Positions 1-11,089 are shown, counted from the first letter of the stretch. The stretch: 64,000 nt of DNA from Trichobilharzia regenti (GCA_944472135.2 OX235262.1:71300887-71364886), one strand, 5' to 3'. Program-made: numbers and translations. Notes: a model not told the origin generated them from the sequence alone.

Positions 1-1499
1 CTATTTGGGATGTGTCCTAGAAACCCTTTTTTGAAGACTTGTATTGTGCATTCCCAGCACCCACACATGGTGTTCTTGCCCTTCTACCGTATGATTCATT
101 TTTAGTTTAACAAGTACGGTTTCGTCAGTGTGAACAGCAACATCAGAAGTGGTTCCACTGATCTTTTGTGGGTCAATATCTCAACAGTGTTGATGCCATT
201 TCACTGCTGACATTTCAATATTCTTTGTTTCCACAGTTGTAGCAGACACTGGTCGTCTCATTAGCTACCTTTGGTATATATGCAATATTTTGCTAAGGGA
301 GAGTTTCAATTTCGAGAAGGAAGTGTCTAAAATCGCCATGATATATGACTTACCAACACTTACAAACTTGCTTGTTATATAAGGAAGAGGTTGCATCTGA
401 ATAGGTAACTATCAATAGCTTAGTAATATTTTAGCTGAGTCATTATCTTTCCACTACATATGCATGTTTTAGACCTCTCTATCAACCCACCTTCACACAG
501 AAGTCAAAAACCGAATCTTGGGGAAAGTTGCAGAGGAGATTACACATAGCGTCCATTTTTAATGGTCGGCGATCTGATTGGTTGGTTCAAGGTTATTTGA
601 CTTTAGCGCCTATTGTTTACCTTGCCTACAGAATGAAAATAATGAAAGTGGCTAAACGTGAATAAATGCCACCCCATTAGAATGGTTGATACATCAGGAA
701 TCTATTTCTGTACATAAAGTTGAGTAATTGATGTTATGTGCGTATGAGACCGTATAACTGGGCAAAAAAACTGAGATATGATTCACTTTATAGTAAATAT
801 ATCACAGTGACGATAATTGAGAATGACGCACTCTGTTTATCAGTCCGAACAGTTGACCTTGGGACTACCGAGAGCAGTAATATTGGTAGCAAAATACCGC
901 CATTTGTGTTTGAAATCGTTGCTATGATCACAGCAATCTGATTGGTGTTCAAGGCTATTTAGCAGTTGGTTGTGGATTTGGTTGCTATCCTTAGTTGTTA
1001 CCTTTTTCTCAGTCAACGTTTAGTTTTCTATAACTAACTAATGTTTATTTAGTTGTAAAATATGTTAATTCATTTTTGTTGTTGATATCATGTGATTTAT
1101 TTTCAACCATGACTTTTTATCCTCCTAGTCACACGTTTAAACATATGAGTTTTTAAAACAAAAATGTATAGTTTTGGTCTCTTGTGTCATTAAGAGGCTG
1201 ATTCAGTTTTTCAACTAGTATCTTGATAAGGTGGTGAGTCATCGGCGTGAAAACGTAACTAGGTCACAAGGCATTTTTTTCATTTGGGACGTTTGTAAAA
1301 CATTGTATCACATGATAGGAAAATAAGTTTATGATAGTTATTATAAAATGCACAACACGTGAGGTAGCAAATAACATTTGGTCTCAAACCAACCAGTATG
1401 TTGATATTTATACACAGATTTGAAATCTGCCAAATCCCTGGAAATCAAAACATGAAAATTATTCAAAAACTTACTAGGGACTGACTACAAGATGAAGTT
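1..1499. other. No gene seen; AT-rich background
   Basis: No coding sequence or recognised repeat stands out. A short motif (atctgattgg followed by ttcaagg and tatttga-like sequence) occurs near 570-600 and again near 925-955, and once more near 36900, so part of this stretch may belong to an old dispersed repeat. The short open frames here have no exon-like composition. Confidence 0.5.
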
Positions 1500-1599
1500 G
1501 CCTCAAACCAGGACCAGTGGGGTCCTGCAGGTTCAATGACATCTGCTGGTAGTCGCCCTCTACGTCACGAATTAGCAGAAGTTAGAATCCATGGTCCAT

Positions 1600-1760
1600 T
1601 AGATTCTGCCCCATTGGCTGAATAGTCAAGGAGCTCATATTGTAACCTGAAGGTCCCGGGTTCGACCCCTGATGGGGTTATGGGAGACCGCTGTTTGAAA
1701 GCCTCAAATTAAGGATGAAACAGTTGTCCAGTACCGCCTGGTTTTTAATAATTCTGTAAG
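1600..1760 (+). mobile_element. SINE-A copy, decayed (tRNA-like unit plus hammerhead-like tail)
   Basis: Reads in order: an A-box-like tRNA segment (ttggctgaatagtcaaggag), a B-box-like segment (gggttcgacccc, about 1659-1671), then the SINE-A 3' part with GATGAAACAGTTGTCCAGTA at about 1715-1734, which corresponds to the GAAAC/GTC part of the hammerhead-like core in better copies. The CTGATGA part is lost. The upstream 100 bases resemble the 5' module of longer SINE-A copies. Confidence 0.6.
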
Positions 1761-1984
1761 TGTGACGTCGGTTGGTGACGTAATCTATACCTTGTAAACT
1801 TGTCTGTATGCGAACTTTTACATTATTCTTGAATGATAAATGTGTTAGATAGAATAAAGGTCATGAATACAAAGAACGTAGAAACACGATATGTACCATT
1901 TGAAAATATGACAGTGATTTGCATTAATCTGTGGAATAGATGAAGAATCGTATATCAACTATCTGTTTTTGTCCAATGAAATAC

Positions 1985-2400
1985 TTTCAAGAATTAGTTT
2001 GTAGGTATTCTACTTGTTTCAGGTTAAACTACGGATTGATGTCAGTTAGAGAACCATTGAAAACCAGCACTGGAGTACTGGACAGCTGTTTCATTCTGGT
2101 TTGGGAATCATCGTCAGTATGCACCCACCACCAGGGTTCGAACCCAGGACCTTCTGGTTACAAGACAAGCTCGTATACCATTCAGCAAATGGGACCCAAT
2201 TCAATGACCAGTCCACGAATTCTACCTTCTACCGATTTGTGATTTTAGCTCGAGGACCAACGATTGTCATCGGCGGGAACTCCATCCTCACACTTGACTG
2301 GATTGACCCCCACTGGTCATGACTTCTCACTAGAAATCCTCCAGGCAACTTCACCCCGTAGCCAGTCACTAGCGAGAATCAGATTAATTTTCAAGAATTA
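1985..2400 (-). mobile_element. SINE-A, long copy
   Basis: On the minus strand this copy reads 5' module (about 2390-2215), tRNA-like unit with B box (GGTTCGAACCC, about 2134-2144), hammerhead-like core with CTGACGA near 2113 and GAAACAGCTGTCC near 2083, then the family 3' tail to about 1985. It is one of the longest copies and helps define the family. The short open frames on the plus strand here run through the SINE and are not genes. Just beyond the 5' side (2385-2460) a tail fragment reads in the opposite sense, as in other copies with a terminal inverted tail. Confidence 0.7.
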
Positions 2401-3255
2401 ATTTGTAGTTTCTCTAAATGATATCAATCTATGATCTAACCTGAAAATAAAATATCTCAAGTGAAGGCTGAGATCGTAAAACACTAGAGTATATCAGTTT
2501 CAATGTTGAATTGTATACATACATAAAGAAAACTATTGATAATCTCGATAAAATATATACATATTGCATTAGATGATACAGGCGGTGACAGTCATTATAT
2601 TTCATGTGTACTGGTTAATTTAGCAATGAACTTAAGGATCAAACCATGACGCTAAATACTACTGATCGACAGTAATAAGTAACTACATATCGTCCACATG
2701 AATTAGTAATGCCTTCTAGCCAGATAGAAGTGTTCTAAACACCATGTGGCTGTTTCACACTTTTGGGTGCGAGCTCATCGGAGGTGTACCCGATTTCATT
2801 CAACTCAGAGAATCGGAACAGAGATCATATTTAATGTTTATGTCGTATTATCATAAATTTTTGAACCGATAGAAGCTCCTTTTTCTAATTTCTAGTTTCA
2901 CCTTAAATTTACACTGTCAAACTTAAAATGGTTTAGCAGTAATTGGCGTGTTAGGAACTGTGAAATCCTTTCTGGAGGTAGTGAGTACACTGGATTCAGA
3001 AGTCAAATCACCAAAAGATAATCAAGATAATAAATTAGACATGAAAATTGGTGTCAGGATTTACCATATATCCACTAACATTAGACTATCACGTCTATTC
3101 GAACTCTAATGTCAATCTTTCCTTATATTGACCCAAAGCTTTCTGTAAGAAGTTAGTTATGTTAAAAGTCGACCATGAGCACCGTTCTTATCGAATGTAG
3201 TGGGACTGCGGGTTTATTTACTAATTAATTCAAATTTTCTGAGATTTTTCCAAGT
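2400..3255. other. No gene seen
   Basis: AT-rich sequence without a supported reading frame, tandem repeat or recognised dispersed repeat, apart from the SINE-A tail fragment at its left edge. Confidence 0.4.
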
Positions 3256-3259
3256 ATCA

Positions 3260-3493
3260 TCAGGCGTTACTTTTGTTTTCTACCCTCGCAGTTTTCTGCC
3301 TGGAAGTTTCTCTTACAAATGCAGCATCACAATCATCATAGTTTGTTGCACACACAGTTCTGTAACCGATATACATAAAAACAGAAGTCTTAAAAGCACA
3401 TAAAGTGACTGGGAGCCAGTAGAGCAGTAGAGTCAGAATGAATCCCCACAAAGCGCTGAAAACAAACCGGAAGATCTTAGTGAACGCGCTCAC
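3260..3493 (-). CDS. Candidate host exon, possible membrane protein, unrecognised
   Basis: A 77-codon open frame richer in GC than its surroundings. It starts with a short basic stretch (FTKIFRFVF) followed by a strongly hydrophobic segment of about 22 residues (residues 10-32, SALWGFILTLLLYWLPVTL core), then a polar tail with several cysteines and lysines. A good-looking acceptor (pyrimidine run then ttttcag) lies just upstream of 3455 and a possible donor (gtagaa) at 3283, so an internal exon of about 172 nt (3455 to 3284) is possible. It resembles no transposon family in this window. I do not recognise the protein. It could also be a chance open frame; there is no ATG in a good position and no neighbouring exon identified. 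Confidence 0.3.
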   Translation of the reverse strand: MSAFTKIFRFVFSALWGFILTLLLYWLPVTLCAFKTSVFMYIGYRTVCATNYDDCDAAFVRETSRQKTARVENKSNA

Positions 3494-3627
3494 GCCCCTA
3501 ATTCAAAAGGTTCACAAAGAAAGAAAGGTTAATTTATCAAAATGTCAAAGAACAGTTTGATAAAATAACCTCCCCGAGCCTAAATAGGGAGTGATAAGGA
3601 ATTGTGCTCCTGTTTACTTCAAACAAA

Positions 3628-4450
3628 TAGTAATCCGCATCATCAAGAAAAGACAAAACATTGGGGTCGAAGAAATTTTTTGCCTGGAACAGCTGGAATC
3701 AGGAAAAACGTTGTGTGGATCGAACTAAAACATTACACAGCATCATCGAGCAGAGCATAAAATGACAATCACTTAACTAGCTTAACTTCCACGACTTCGA
3801 AAAAATCTTCGACAACACCGGCCGTGAAATGACTTGGCAACGGCTTTAGTACTACAATGTTCAGTGCAGTAGACATTTATAAACCTCCTTAAGCATCTGT
3901 ATGATGATATAGCAAGCCGATTAGTTCATAAAAGAAAGCTCAATGAAATGGTTGAAGTAAATATATGGGTAAGGCAAGGCTGCCAAATATCACCTATGAT
4001 CTTAGATGATTGAATGCAATCGTCAGGAACCCCTGGATCTAGGTTTCGTGATTGTTGGCACTCGTCAGCAAGGCATATTTGCAATCATGAAGAAACTCAT
4101 TTCTTTCCTAAGATTCGAATCCATGTCGCCAAGTGCTGAAGTCGGAGATGTTACCACTGACCTACTCAGGCTCACGACTAACTTTAATGGATACCTTAAG
4201 TGAACACTAGTAGCAACCAATATGGTCGCGGTGGACAACGCAATGGCAAGTCCACTAACTTGATGATCACACTGTAAACGTGACTGATAGAATTCAGTCT
4301 GCACCAACCCAAGGACTAGACGCTTGACACTGTTTACTACCTAGTGTCCAATCAAAGGTACATATGATATTCCTGATTGTCGTGGATTAGATCATATTGC
4401 AGGCTAGAGAGGGTAGTGAGTAGACAGGTATATACGGTTGACCAACATAT
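3628..4450 (+). pseudogene. RTE-clade LINE reverse transcriptase remnant, split by a SINE
   Basis: Conceptual reading with several stops and frameshifts matches the RTE of 31848-34277 in order: the EQ(A)G(F)R region near 3680, FHDFEKIFDN (the catalytic-Asp motif A region) near 3800, RQGC-ISPMI near 3975-4000. The frame then stops at an inserted W element (4003-4358), and resumes with IFLIV(V)D near 4362, the next residues expected in the RTE. The fragment is lost at about 4450, before the FADD motif. The copy is dead and old. Confidence 0.75.
4003..4358 (-). mobile_element. W element (tRNA-like SINE) inserted in the RTE remnant
   Basis: On the minus strand it shares its whole length with the W copy at 4742-5117: a start with gtgcagactgaattctatca-type sequence (about 4310-4290), a tRNA-like middle with ggattcgaatc (about 4112-4122), and an end at ttagatg-ttga (about 4003). 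Imperfect duplicates tatgatctt (before) and tatgatatt (after) flank it and also match the expected RTE sequence, so it landed in the RTE after that copy was inserted. Confidence 0.65.
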
Positions 4451-4659
4451 CAAAGGAGACTGGGCATCTCAGTTCAACATGATCAGTCTACAGGAAATGT
4501 AAATATTTACCTTCATATAAATAACACCAAAAGACCGTCAACTCAAAGTTGTAATATGCAAATCGAAAACGATATATTAGTTTAACTAGTGTGTATAAAA
4601 AAATTTCTGTTCTCTCAAATGCTATTTTAATTCATTCAATTTTGATTAAGCCATAACAG

Positions 4660-4741
4660 GATAATTATTTGGAAAATCCTTCCTGACAGATCTGATTACA
4701 ATAATGATACTTATTTGGATGTTTCAAGTAACTTTGTAATT
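4660..4741 (+). repeat. U repeat, left fragment
   Basis: Matches the start of the U repeat at 11098 and 28628 (ggaataa-tg..tttgaaaatcc.. then ttggatgtttcaa-taactttg). It is cut by the W insertion and resumes at 5118. Confidence 0.55.
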
Positions 4742-5117
4742 TTCATTGGACACTAGTAACTAGTGTGACGTGTCTACTCCTCTTTTTTTGGTGCAGACTG
4801 AATTCTATCAGTCAGGTTTTGCAATGAGGCCGCCATGCCACTAGGTAGCTCGCCATTATGGTGCACATTGATTAGATGATATTAGATAGTTGAAGGCAAT
4901 TGGCAGGCAGCCTTGGACCTAGATTTCGTGCTAGTTGGCACTCATCAGTCGTAACATCTCTGACTGCAGGACTGGGTGACGTGGGTTCGAATCGCAGAAA
5001 GGACACGAGTGTTCCTTCAAGGCTGCAGATACACGCCTTGCTGACTGGTAAGTGTCAACTAGCACGAAAACTAGGTCGAGTAAGGCTTCCTATGGCCGAC
5101 TGCCTCCAACTATCTAA
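4742..5117 (+). mobile_element. W element with perfect 13-bp target duplication
   Basis: A 376-bp insertion flanked by identical taactttgtaatt at 4729-4741 and 5118-5130. Inside: tggtgcagactgaattctat at about 4790 (shared with 4003-4358, 5900-5998 and 44090-44205), then two arms that are inverted copies of each other (about 4903-4950 and 5045-5103; shared cores ttggacctagatttcgtgct and its complement agcacgaaaactaggtcga), separated by a tRNA-like unit with B box gggttcgaatc (4982-4992). The transcript would fold into a long stem with the tRNA-like unit in the loop. Family identity is unknown to me; the target duplication points to LINE-type retrotransposition. Confidence 0.75.
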
Positions 5118-5139
5118 TAACTTTGTAATTGAAATAATA

Positions 5140-5245
5140 GAAAAGATTTGTAACTCAGGTGGATGATTTGGAATTGATAGTGTTCTCTGAGCTCCTTGGT
5201 TTAATTGCGTTTTGGTCACTACATAAGCAATTTTTATGTGATGAT
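5140..5245 (-). repeat. Penelope-like 3' tail fragment (T)
   Basis: Reverse complement carries agctcagagaacac and caaatcatccacctgagtta, which match the 3' tail of the Penelope-like element at 14050-14240 and the fragment at 43436-43525. It follows directly on the right-hand piece of the U repeat. Confidence 0.5.
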
Positions 5246-5454
5246 ACATCCATGGTTTATTCGTGGACAGCTTTACAGGCTAAACTATAAATTACTATTA
5301 CATTTCCGAAAGGAAACACTCAAATACATACTAATAAATTAGGTGTCTTTTCAATGAAACTTGCTTAATATCTAATACAGGATTTAAATGAATTGTATAG
5401 AAGCTGTCATAAACTACGTCATACTTAATCATTAATTTTGAAGAGAGTCAGCAT

Positions 5455-5645
5455 TAAACCTTAGTGACAGGCTAGATTTCATCATGGCCTCGATATGTTG
5501 GAGGGTCTTTGAAAACTAGAAATCACTGGACAGCTATTTCGTCCTAGTTTGGCATTCTTAAGTAATACACACCCTAAATACCACCTGAGATGGAACGTAG
5601 GACCTTTAGAACACCAGTTGAACCAATTATTCACTTTAGAAATTT
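5455..5645 (-). mobile_element. SINE-A copy, decayed
   Basis: Minus-strand order fits the family: a worn tRNA-like unit (about 5600), gaatgccaaactaggacgaa at about 5562-5543, GAAATAGCTGTCCAGTG core at about 5549-5533, and the 3' tail with catgatgaaatc at about 5487. The CTGATGA element is not preserved. Confidence 0.55.
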
Positions 5646-5899
5646 AGAGGAATTTGTACTTATGGTTTGTTAATTTGATTTTTATATCGTATATTTATTT
5701 GTTTAAACGAATTAAATATCATTTCTTAGTGAATCTAAAGTTTGCAAGATGTCTGTTCTTTTTTATACTATCAACTTTTATCTTATAGTCGCTTCCAGTA
5801 CTGAATGTAGGCTATTCAAAAGAGAGGAATGAAAGCAAGTAATTTAACTGACTAACGCGTGGATAACCATCCAGAATAGGATGGTGTAGAATACTTGTA

Positions 5900-5998
5900 T
5901 ATATATATGGCGAGCCTCTTGGCATGGAGGCTACATTGCAAACTTGACTGATAGAATTCAGTCTGCAACAAAGATGGCAGTAGAAACATTACACACTA
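5900..5998 (-). repeat. W element fragment
   Basis: Carries the diagnostic ctgatagaattcagtctgca (5947-5966) and the adjoining gcatggaggctacattgcaa, as in the 5' part of W elements at 4742 and 44090. Only this end is present. Confidence 0.55.
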
Positions 5999-6342
5999 TT
6001 TTTTTTAATTAACCGTTTCATTTTCTTAAACTGACTATTATTTCCTTCTATCTTAAGCAGAGAAAAAATTTGATGATATGACAGATATGCAATGCAAAAC
6101 TACATCTGTTCTGATTATGATTATCTGCTCCATCTGCTCGCATTTTTAGAGGTCAGTCAATCTGTCAATGAACAATTGAACAATTTCTTTATTGAACATT
6201 TTCCTTCCTTTTTCAAATGAATATTTAAACAGCAAAGAACACTGTTTTTATGCTACATTTCAGTAATATGTAGACAATTAACCAGGAAACGTTTACTAAA
6301 CACCTCAAAATCTAAATTATTACAACTGTAGTGGCATAGGAT
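5999..6342. other. No gene seen
   Basis: AT-rich sequence with no supported frame and no recognised repeat. Confidence 0.4.
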
Positions 6343-7165
6343 ATATATTTAAAGGATATTTATTCCCCGCTGATTTGTAAACTTCCATACTATGAATAAA
6401 ATGTAGGTTTTATTCATGGACATTTATGTGCTACATTGGAGCTTCTTGTCCAATGTTTATACTTAGCTAAGAATTCTACAATTAACTGATTCGATAATGA
6501 CAAATACATTCAGATGTCAACAGATCAACAATCTATCAAAGGTGTTAACAATAAATAGGCGGAAATTATAACACAAAATATCAAGAAACAAGTCGCTTCA
6601 TAGTCTATTTACTGATTCCTTCTAGTGGATGACACCAAAGCCTTGGTTAATCTCACCTAGTGTCAAATAGACTTACCAACATTTATTATTACTATTTTTC
6701 CCTTGTATTCCACATTCTTCTAGTTTGTGCTGTCCACTTTAGCTGGGACTACGACTTTCCATAATCTCTCATCTCCTCCTCACACGATCTCCGTCATGTC
6801 ACTTTCGCACTGACGGCCTACTCGTCGTTTCCCATTGGGATTCTACTGGAACAATGGCCTGCGTTGCGCGCGATGTCATTCGGCGGCTTCCTCAACATAT
6901 GCCCGATCTATCTCCATTTTCTACTACACATTTGTTGGGCAATCGGCTCTTGGTTGGTTTGTTCATCGCCAGAGTTGCTTGATGCTAATTCTTCCTGATC
7001 GGCCAGCTGGTCATTTGACCCTCAATGTTGAGCCAGCAGTGGCAGCTGTTGACAAATGCTAGTGGTAATCTGTTAGAAATGCTTTTCGTGACACTCAGTG
7101 CAAATTTCTAACCCATATAGATGAATCGACTGACTCAGAATCGGTATTGAAAATCGGAATATTTT
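6343..7165 (-). repeat. RTE 3' end plus shared flank; inverted copy of 18632-19440
   Basis: Positions 7165-6655 on the minus strand are an RTE 3' end: the C-terminal region including TQ..GRRWV-type reading, a gcgcgaatgacatcg... segment, and a terminal ttccct-tgggaat then aataataa tail. Beyond the tail, 6655-6343 continues to match the flank of the RTE 3' end at 18632-19440 (shared ggtgagattaaccaaggct, cagatgtcaacagatcaaca, aaatcagcggggaataaata or complements). The shared block therefore reaches outside the LINE, which means a duplicated locus or an RTE joined to another repeat. Confidence 0.65.
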
Positions 7166-7319
7166 TTATATATGGATATGCACACACATGCCGGCATTAA
7201 ATTTTCGTCGCAAGGTTTTCACAAGTCTAACTCTGTCTATAGTTCAGCACTTGCGTGATCCAGTAACACTCACTCTTCTTAATTAGAGATGCAAGTTTGC
7301 ATAAACCATAAGAAAGACT

Positions 7320-7352
7320 TCCGTTACTCTCTCTCTCTGTCTCTCTCAATCA
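7320..7352 (+). repeat. CT-rich microsatellite
   Basis: A run of tctctctct-type dinucleotides broken by one tgtc unit. Confidence 0.8.
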
Positions 7353-7789
7353 CTCATTTAGTCTCTTTGACATCACTTTAACGCAATGAAACAGGACTGG
7401 ACATATGAGCCGCAAATCTTCTCAACTATTTCGTACGCATTGTAAGTTTGATAGACACTTAAAACCATACGATTTATGTACAACATTTCAAGAACATACA
7501 AAACCCCAGTGAGTGCTTCAAATAACCCCTCCGTCTATCAGCTCGAAAGGTCCTTTTTATTCGTGTTTACTCACTAACTACTGATGAAATTATCTGTCTT
7601 ACCCTATGCCAGTGTTGCACAAAGCTTTCACAGTCACTCAACAGCGTAAACTTCAAACCATTCAGGTCAAATACCAATCATAAAATAACATATTATTACT
7701 ACTCATACCATCGAGGAACAGCAAAGTGAAGCATTAGAATATATGAACCAACAAAAAACAAGAATAAATTATAAGGATTAGTTTTGTGG
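7353..7789. other. No gene seen
   Basis: AT-rich sequence with no supported frame or recognised repeat. Confidence 0.4.
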
Positions 7790-8320
7790 AGTGTGCTATT
7801 GATACAGTTTACCAGTAGTATATAAAGAGACGTTCATCGGAAAAAGAAACATCAAATACTAGCGACATAGATAGACTTGATGTCAAAGAAAGCAAATGAA
7901 ACAGCGTTGCAGGGAAAACACGCGGGATGTGAAAAGAAAACACAAAGAAACACAATATGAAGGAAGGTGAAACGTAGCACAACGCGAAGGATCTGTGGAA
8001 AATGGTGGTTTGAAGATAAGGTAGACATAATTTGGCTACATATTACAAAATACGTTGTAGTAATGAAATAAGTATCATTACTGGAAATATACCCTTCTTG
8101 GAGGGATCTCCAAATCAATTATTCCACTACAATAATCAATTAAAGATCAAGGACCAACCTGCTTAACACAAAGTGACACTTACTATGGTCTTAGCAGTTC
8201 TACAGTGTCAGTCTCTCTCATTTTCAACTCAAATGGCTTAGTCGGCTTGTTTATTATTTTGATGGGATTTAAGACGTCTATTCAGTGTCTAATGTCAATC
8301 AGATGTCATGTTTGACCACA
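7790..8320 (+). repeat. Y repeat, longest copy
   Basis: Starts with a worn form of the palindromic end seen elsewhere (ctgataagatttatcag) and ccagtagtatataaagagac, continues through gaaacacaatatgaaggaag and gtggtttgaagataaggt, and ends near 8320. The first half matches 20968-21232 directly and 31110-31300 and 38830-39105 inverted. The second half (8050-8320) matches 29930-30190 inverted. The family has about 500 bp; no protein is encoded and the mobilising system is unknown to me. Confidence 0.6.
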
Positions 8321-8840
8321 TAGAATTGTGGGTGGAATTTAATTTGCATACATTCTGATGTTACTAAAAAAGTCTTACAACACGTGTTATGCGCCCTTAG
8401 ACAAAAATAGCTGAAAAGTGTTCAGCAGTGAATTAATGAGGTAACTGAAATCACCAATGATGGATAAATAGTTAAGCACACCTGGTCATCACATCCTCCT
8501 TCACTTGATTGTCTGATTCTATTACAATTCATGTTGTCAAGCTGTCGATAATGCCAACTCTTTGATTTTCCAACAATCATATCGAAAGAGAAAAAAAACT
8601 TTTATCACTAAGTCAGAGTAATTCACAAATATAAACCATATGTGTATTCAAGTGAATTGAATTCTAATGAATTCTAATGGATCAGTGAACTGATCCAAAA
8701 TTAGAATTACCGATTTCCTCAATATGAAATATCAAGTATTTCCATTGTGTGTCTATAAAACATAATAAACTGTATCTCATTAGTTTTTTTTTATATTGTT
8801 CCTAGTTACCTCAACATCTGAGACGACTTAAACTCAAGAA
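8321..8840. other. No gene seen
   Basis: AT-rich. A local direct duplication of gaattctaatg occurs at about 8659-8680. No supported frame. Confidence 0.4.
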
Positions 8841-9170
8841 TAAGAAAGGAATTTGGTTGAGTTCGGAGTGTGATGTAGAATTTCAAGCTTCGAAGTCCTA
8901 TCAGTACCAGTGTTGCTTTTACGAGATGGTGCTACTAGCCTCACACCAACTTTCCATCTTTCTTAAGCCTACTACGCTGGTGTTGAATCTGGACTATAAA
9001 CGTGTCTGGTGAGCGTTGTGCCACTGAAACACTACTGCCTAACACCAAGGAGTACTGAACAAATAATTCATTGTAGTCTGCAGCTTTTCAGCAGTACCTA
9101 GACATAACTCCACCAGGAATCGAACCTAGGAACTCAACTTTACGAAGACAGTCTGGTAACTAGGCAGCCA
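8841..9170 (-). mobile_element. Two decayed SINE fragments (SINE-B then SINE-A-like)
   Basis: Minus strand 9040-8850 keeps the SINE-B landmarks in worn form: ggtgtgaggctagtagcacc (the RTE-leader-like part) and cgaagcttgaaattctac. Adjoining 9170-9045 has a B-box-like ggttcgattcctgg and an agtactcct segment of SINE-A type. Both are strongly diverged. Confidence 0.45.
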
Positions 9171-9504
9171 CTAAAAATGGTAGCAGAGCGTGGTTATGAT
9201 CCACTGACTATTAGATTACACTAACTGACTCGTATGCAGTAAATAGACAAACTTAGAACCAGATACAGTATACCCTCGCTAATTAAGAGACGTTAGTTTG
9301 TACTTATGATTGCACCATCATTTATCACAAGTGTGAATAGATCTAGGTGGGGAATGAATAAAAAAGAGATTTTCAATCTGTACTAAGCCTGATTTGAACC
9401 TTATTTTCACACATGCCATACTAAATTTCAAATTATTCATTGTGAAATTACTTCCTCCCAACAAAGTACTTCATTCCAGTGTGAATTTACTCATGAACTC
9501 ACTG

Positions 9505-9685
9505 TACCTAGAAAATCTTTGAAAACCAGGGAACCCGAGACAGACCATTATTTCATCCTAGTTTGGAACTGTTTAACAGTCCACATACATCACCCCTTAC
9601 AAAATCCAAATTTGAACATCAATCACTTGCTTCTAATTGGATATTGGATAGATGACGCGAAGTTCTAGTGAGAAGTCCTTACCGC
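9505..9685 (-). mobile_element. SINE-A copy, decayed
   Basis: Carries catcctagtttggaac (9563-9578, complement of the family's stem II loop region) and a worn tail with tctttgaaaaccaggga. The right end (gttctagtgagaagtcctta, 9661-9680) matches the 5' module of long copies at about 2320 and 60150, though in a rearranged order. Confidence 0.45.
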
Positions 9686-9689
9686 CCCC

Positions 9690-10076
9690 CCAGGATCCAT
9701 CATGTCAGGTATGAAATGGATGTCCATAGACAAACTCTTGTTGGTGATGGTGATTTAGCAACATTACACAGAAGCCAGAATTTAAGGTTCATTAAATTCC
9801 AGCTTAGTGAATGAATGACCAATAAACTGAATCTTTTGACTTGAAGGTATCTATTTCCAATCTCTGATGAAGAGTTGACAACCAGAACCAAAACAGCTAT
9901 CCACTTAGCTTTAGTTCTAAATGATTCTCATACTGATGTCAGTATGCAACCAAATCTACATCAGAACAGATCGAAATCTCTACAGAAGTCGAAACTCGAA
10001 ATAGCTGATCACTATAAAATGCTTGATAATTTTAATCCCAGTGAATTGATGATGCTCCAAGCAATTTCCAGTTGAC
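9690..10076 (+). CDS. Candidate host 3' exons, unrecognised
   Basis: Two adjacent exon-like readings that match no repeat here. The first opens after a pyrimidine-rich acceptor-like site (ccccccag, about 9691) and reads IHHVRYEMDVHRQTLVGD... to FIKFQL near 9810. The second is open from about 9848, reads ISDEELTTRTKTAIHLALVL and runs to MLQAISS and a TGA at 10073-10075, rich in Q, S, K and L as ordinary protein. A short intron (about 40-65 nt, a known flatworm type) between them would fit gtgaatg near 9813 and an ag near 9847 or 9870, but no junction keeps both frames without adjustment. AATAAA occurs at about 10252. The product is not recognised and chance open frames remain possible. Confidence 0.3.
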
Positions 10077-10079
10077 CAA

Positions 10080-11089
10080 TGAATTATCACTACAGTGATT
10101 TTTTATTATCTTATGTATCTTCCCCCTTTTCATGACATATTCTATTACAAAATGAATTATCAGTGATGAATAGAATTCAACATTAAAGCATATCAGTGTA
10201 CGAGCTATTCAGTTTATAGCTAGCTAAACATGCGACACTACAACATTAGAATAAATATATCTTAATTCTAGTTCAATTTTTATAATCCCGTATGTGTATT
10301 TGTATGGCTTATCATCGGTGACAATAAACAGTTCTATCTTACTCTTGTCTTAGCTGAGCTTTCGCTACTATGAAAATAGGTGAATCATTAAATAATACAC
10401 GTATGGTTAACAAAAGTACAAAGAATAGTATCACTAATTCGTTCATTCCTTACATTCAGCATTGAACTTCAGCGCCACATCTCCATACAGCTTGGTTCTT
10501 TGTTATGACTTTCAGTTGGCTCCTCCTCTTCACATAGTCTTCTCAATGTTGCCTTTGGACCTTCGCCCAACTATTAGCTTCAAACTTGGGACTGAAAGTA
10601 AGCTGAGGAGAATTGGAACTCAATATCCACTATTTGATGGGTTATTACTCGAGTGAATATAAGCCATAACTCCACAACGCATTTTATTCGAATCAAATAG
10701 AATAGAACAGAACAGAATAAAGTCGACGGGGGTATTGTGTCGGTGATTTAATAGTAGAATATACTGTTTAAGGAGATAAAGGGTATTGACGATTATGAAG
10801 GATAAGCTGTATATAAACGCAAGTTTCTATCCTACAACTCACAAACTATTTGTTTTTCAGAGACCGAAATACTAGATATATTTAGGGAAAAGAAACATTG
10901 CGTGAAAATTGTTGGTTAACTTAGCTGGAGTGCATGGACTAACGAATGCACGTAACACGACATTGTGTTGAATAGCAAGCATGCTTGACTGCATACCTTC
11001 AGCTTGACAAGTCAACCAACTTAGACTGTGATGGTTAGCATCCACTGTCGAGTGAAGAATGGTGAAGACTAATAACTTTTGGGGATTAT
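10080..11089. other. No gene seen
   Basis: AT-rich. The open frame at 10462-10656 has no family resemblance or exon-like flanks that I can support. Confidence 0.4.

Noticed and set aside
1985..2400. Host gene from the overlapping 100- and 73-codon plus frames
   Set aside because: Both are translations of the antisense strand of a SINE-A copy.
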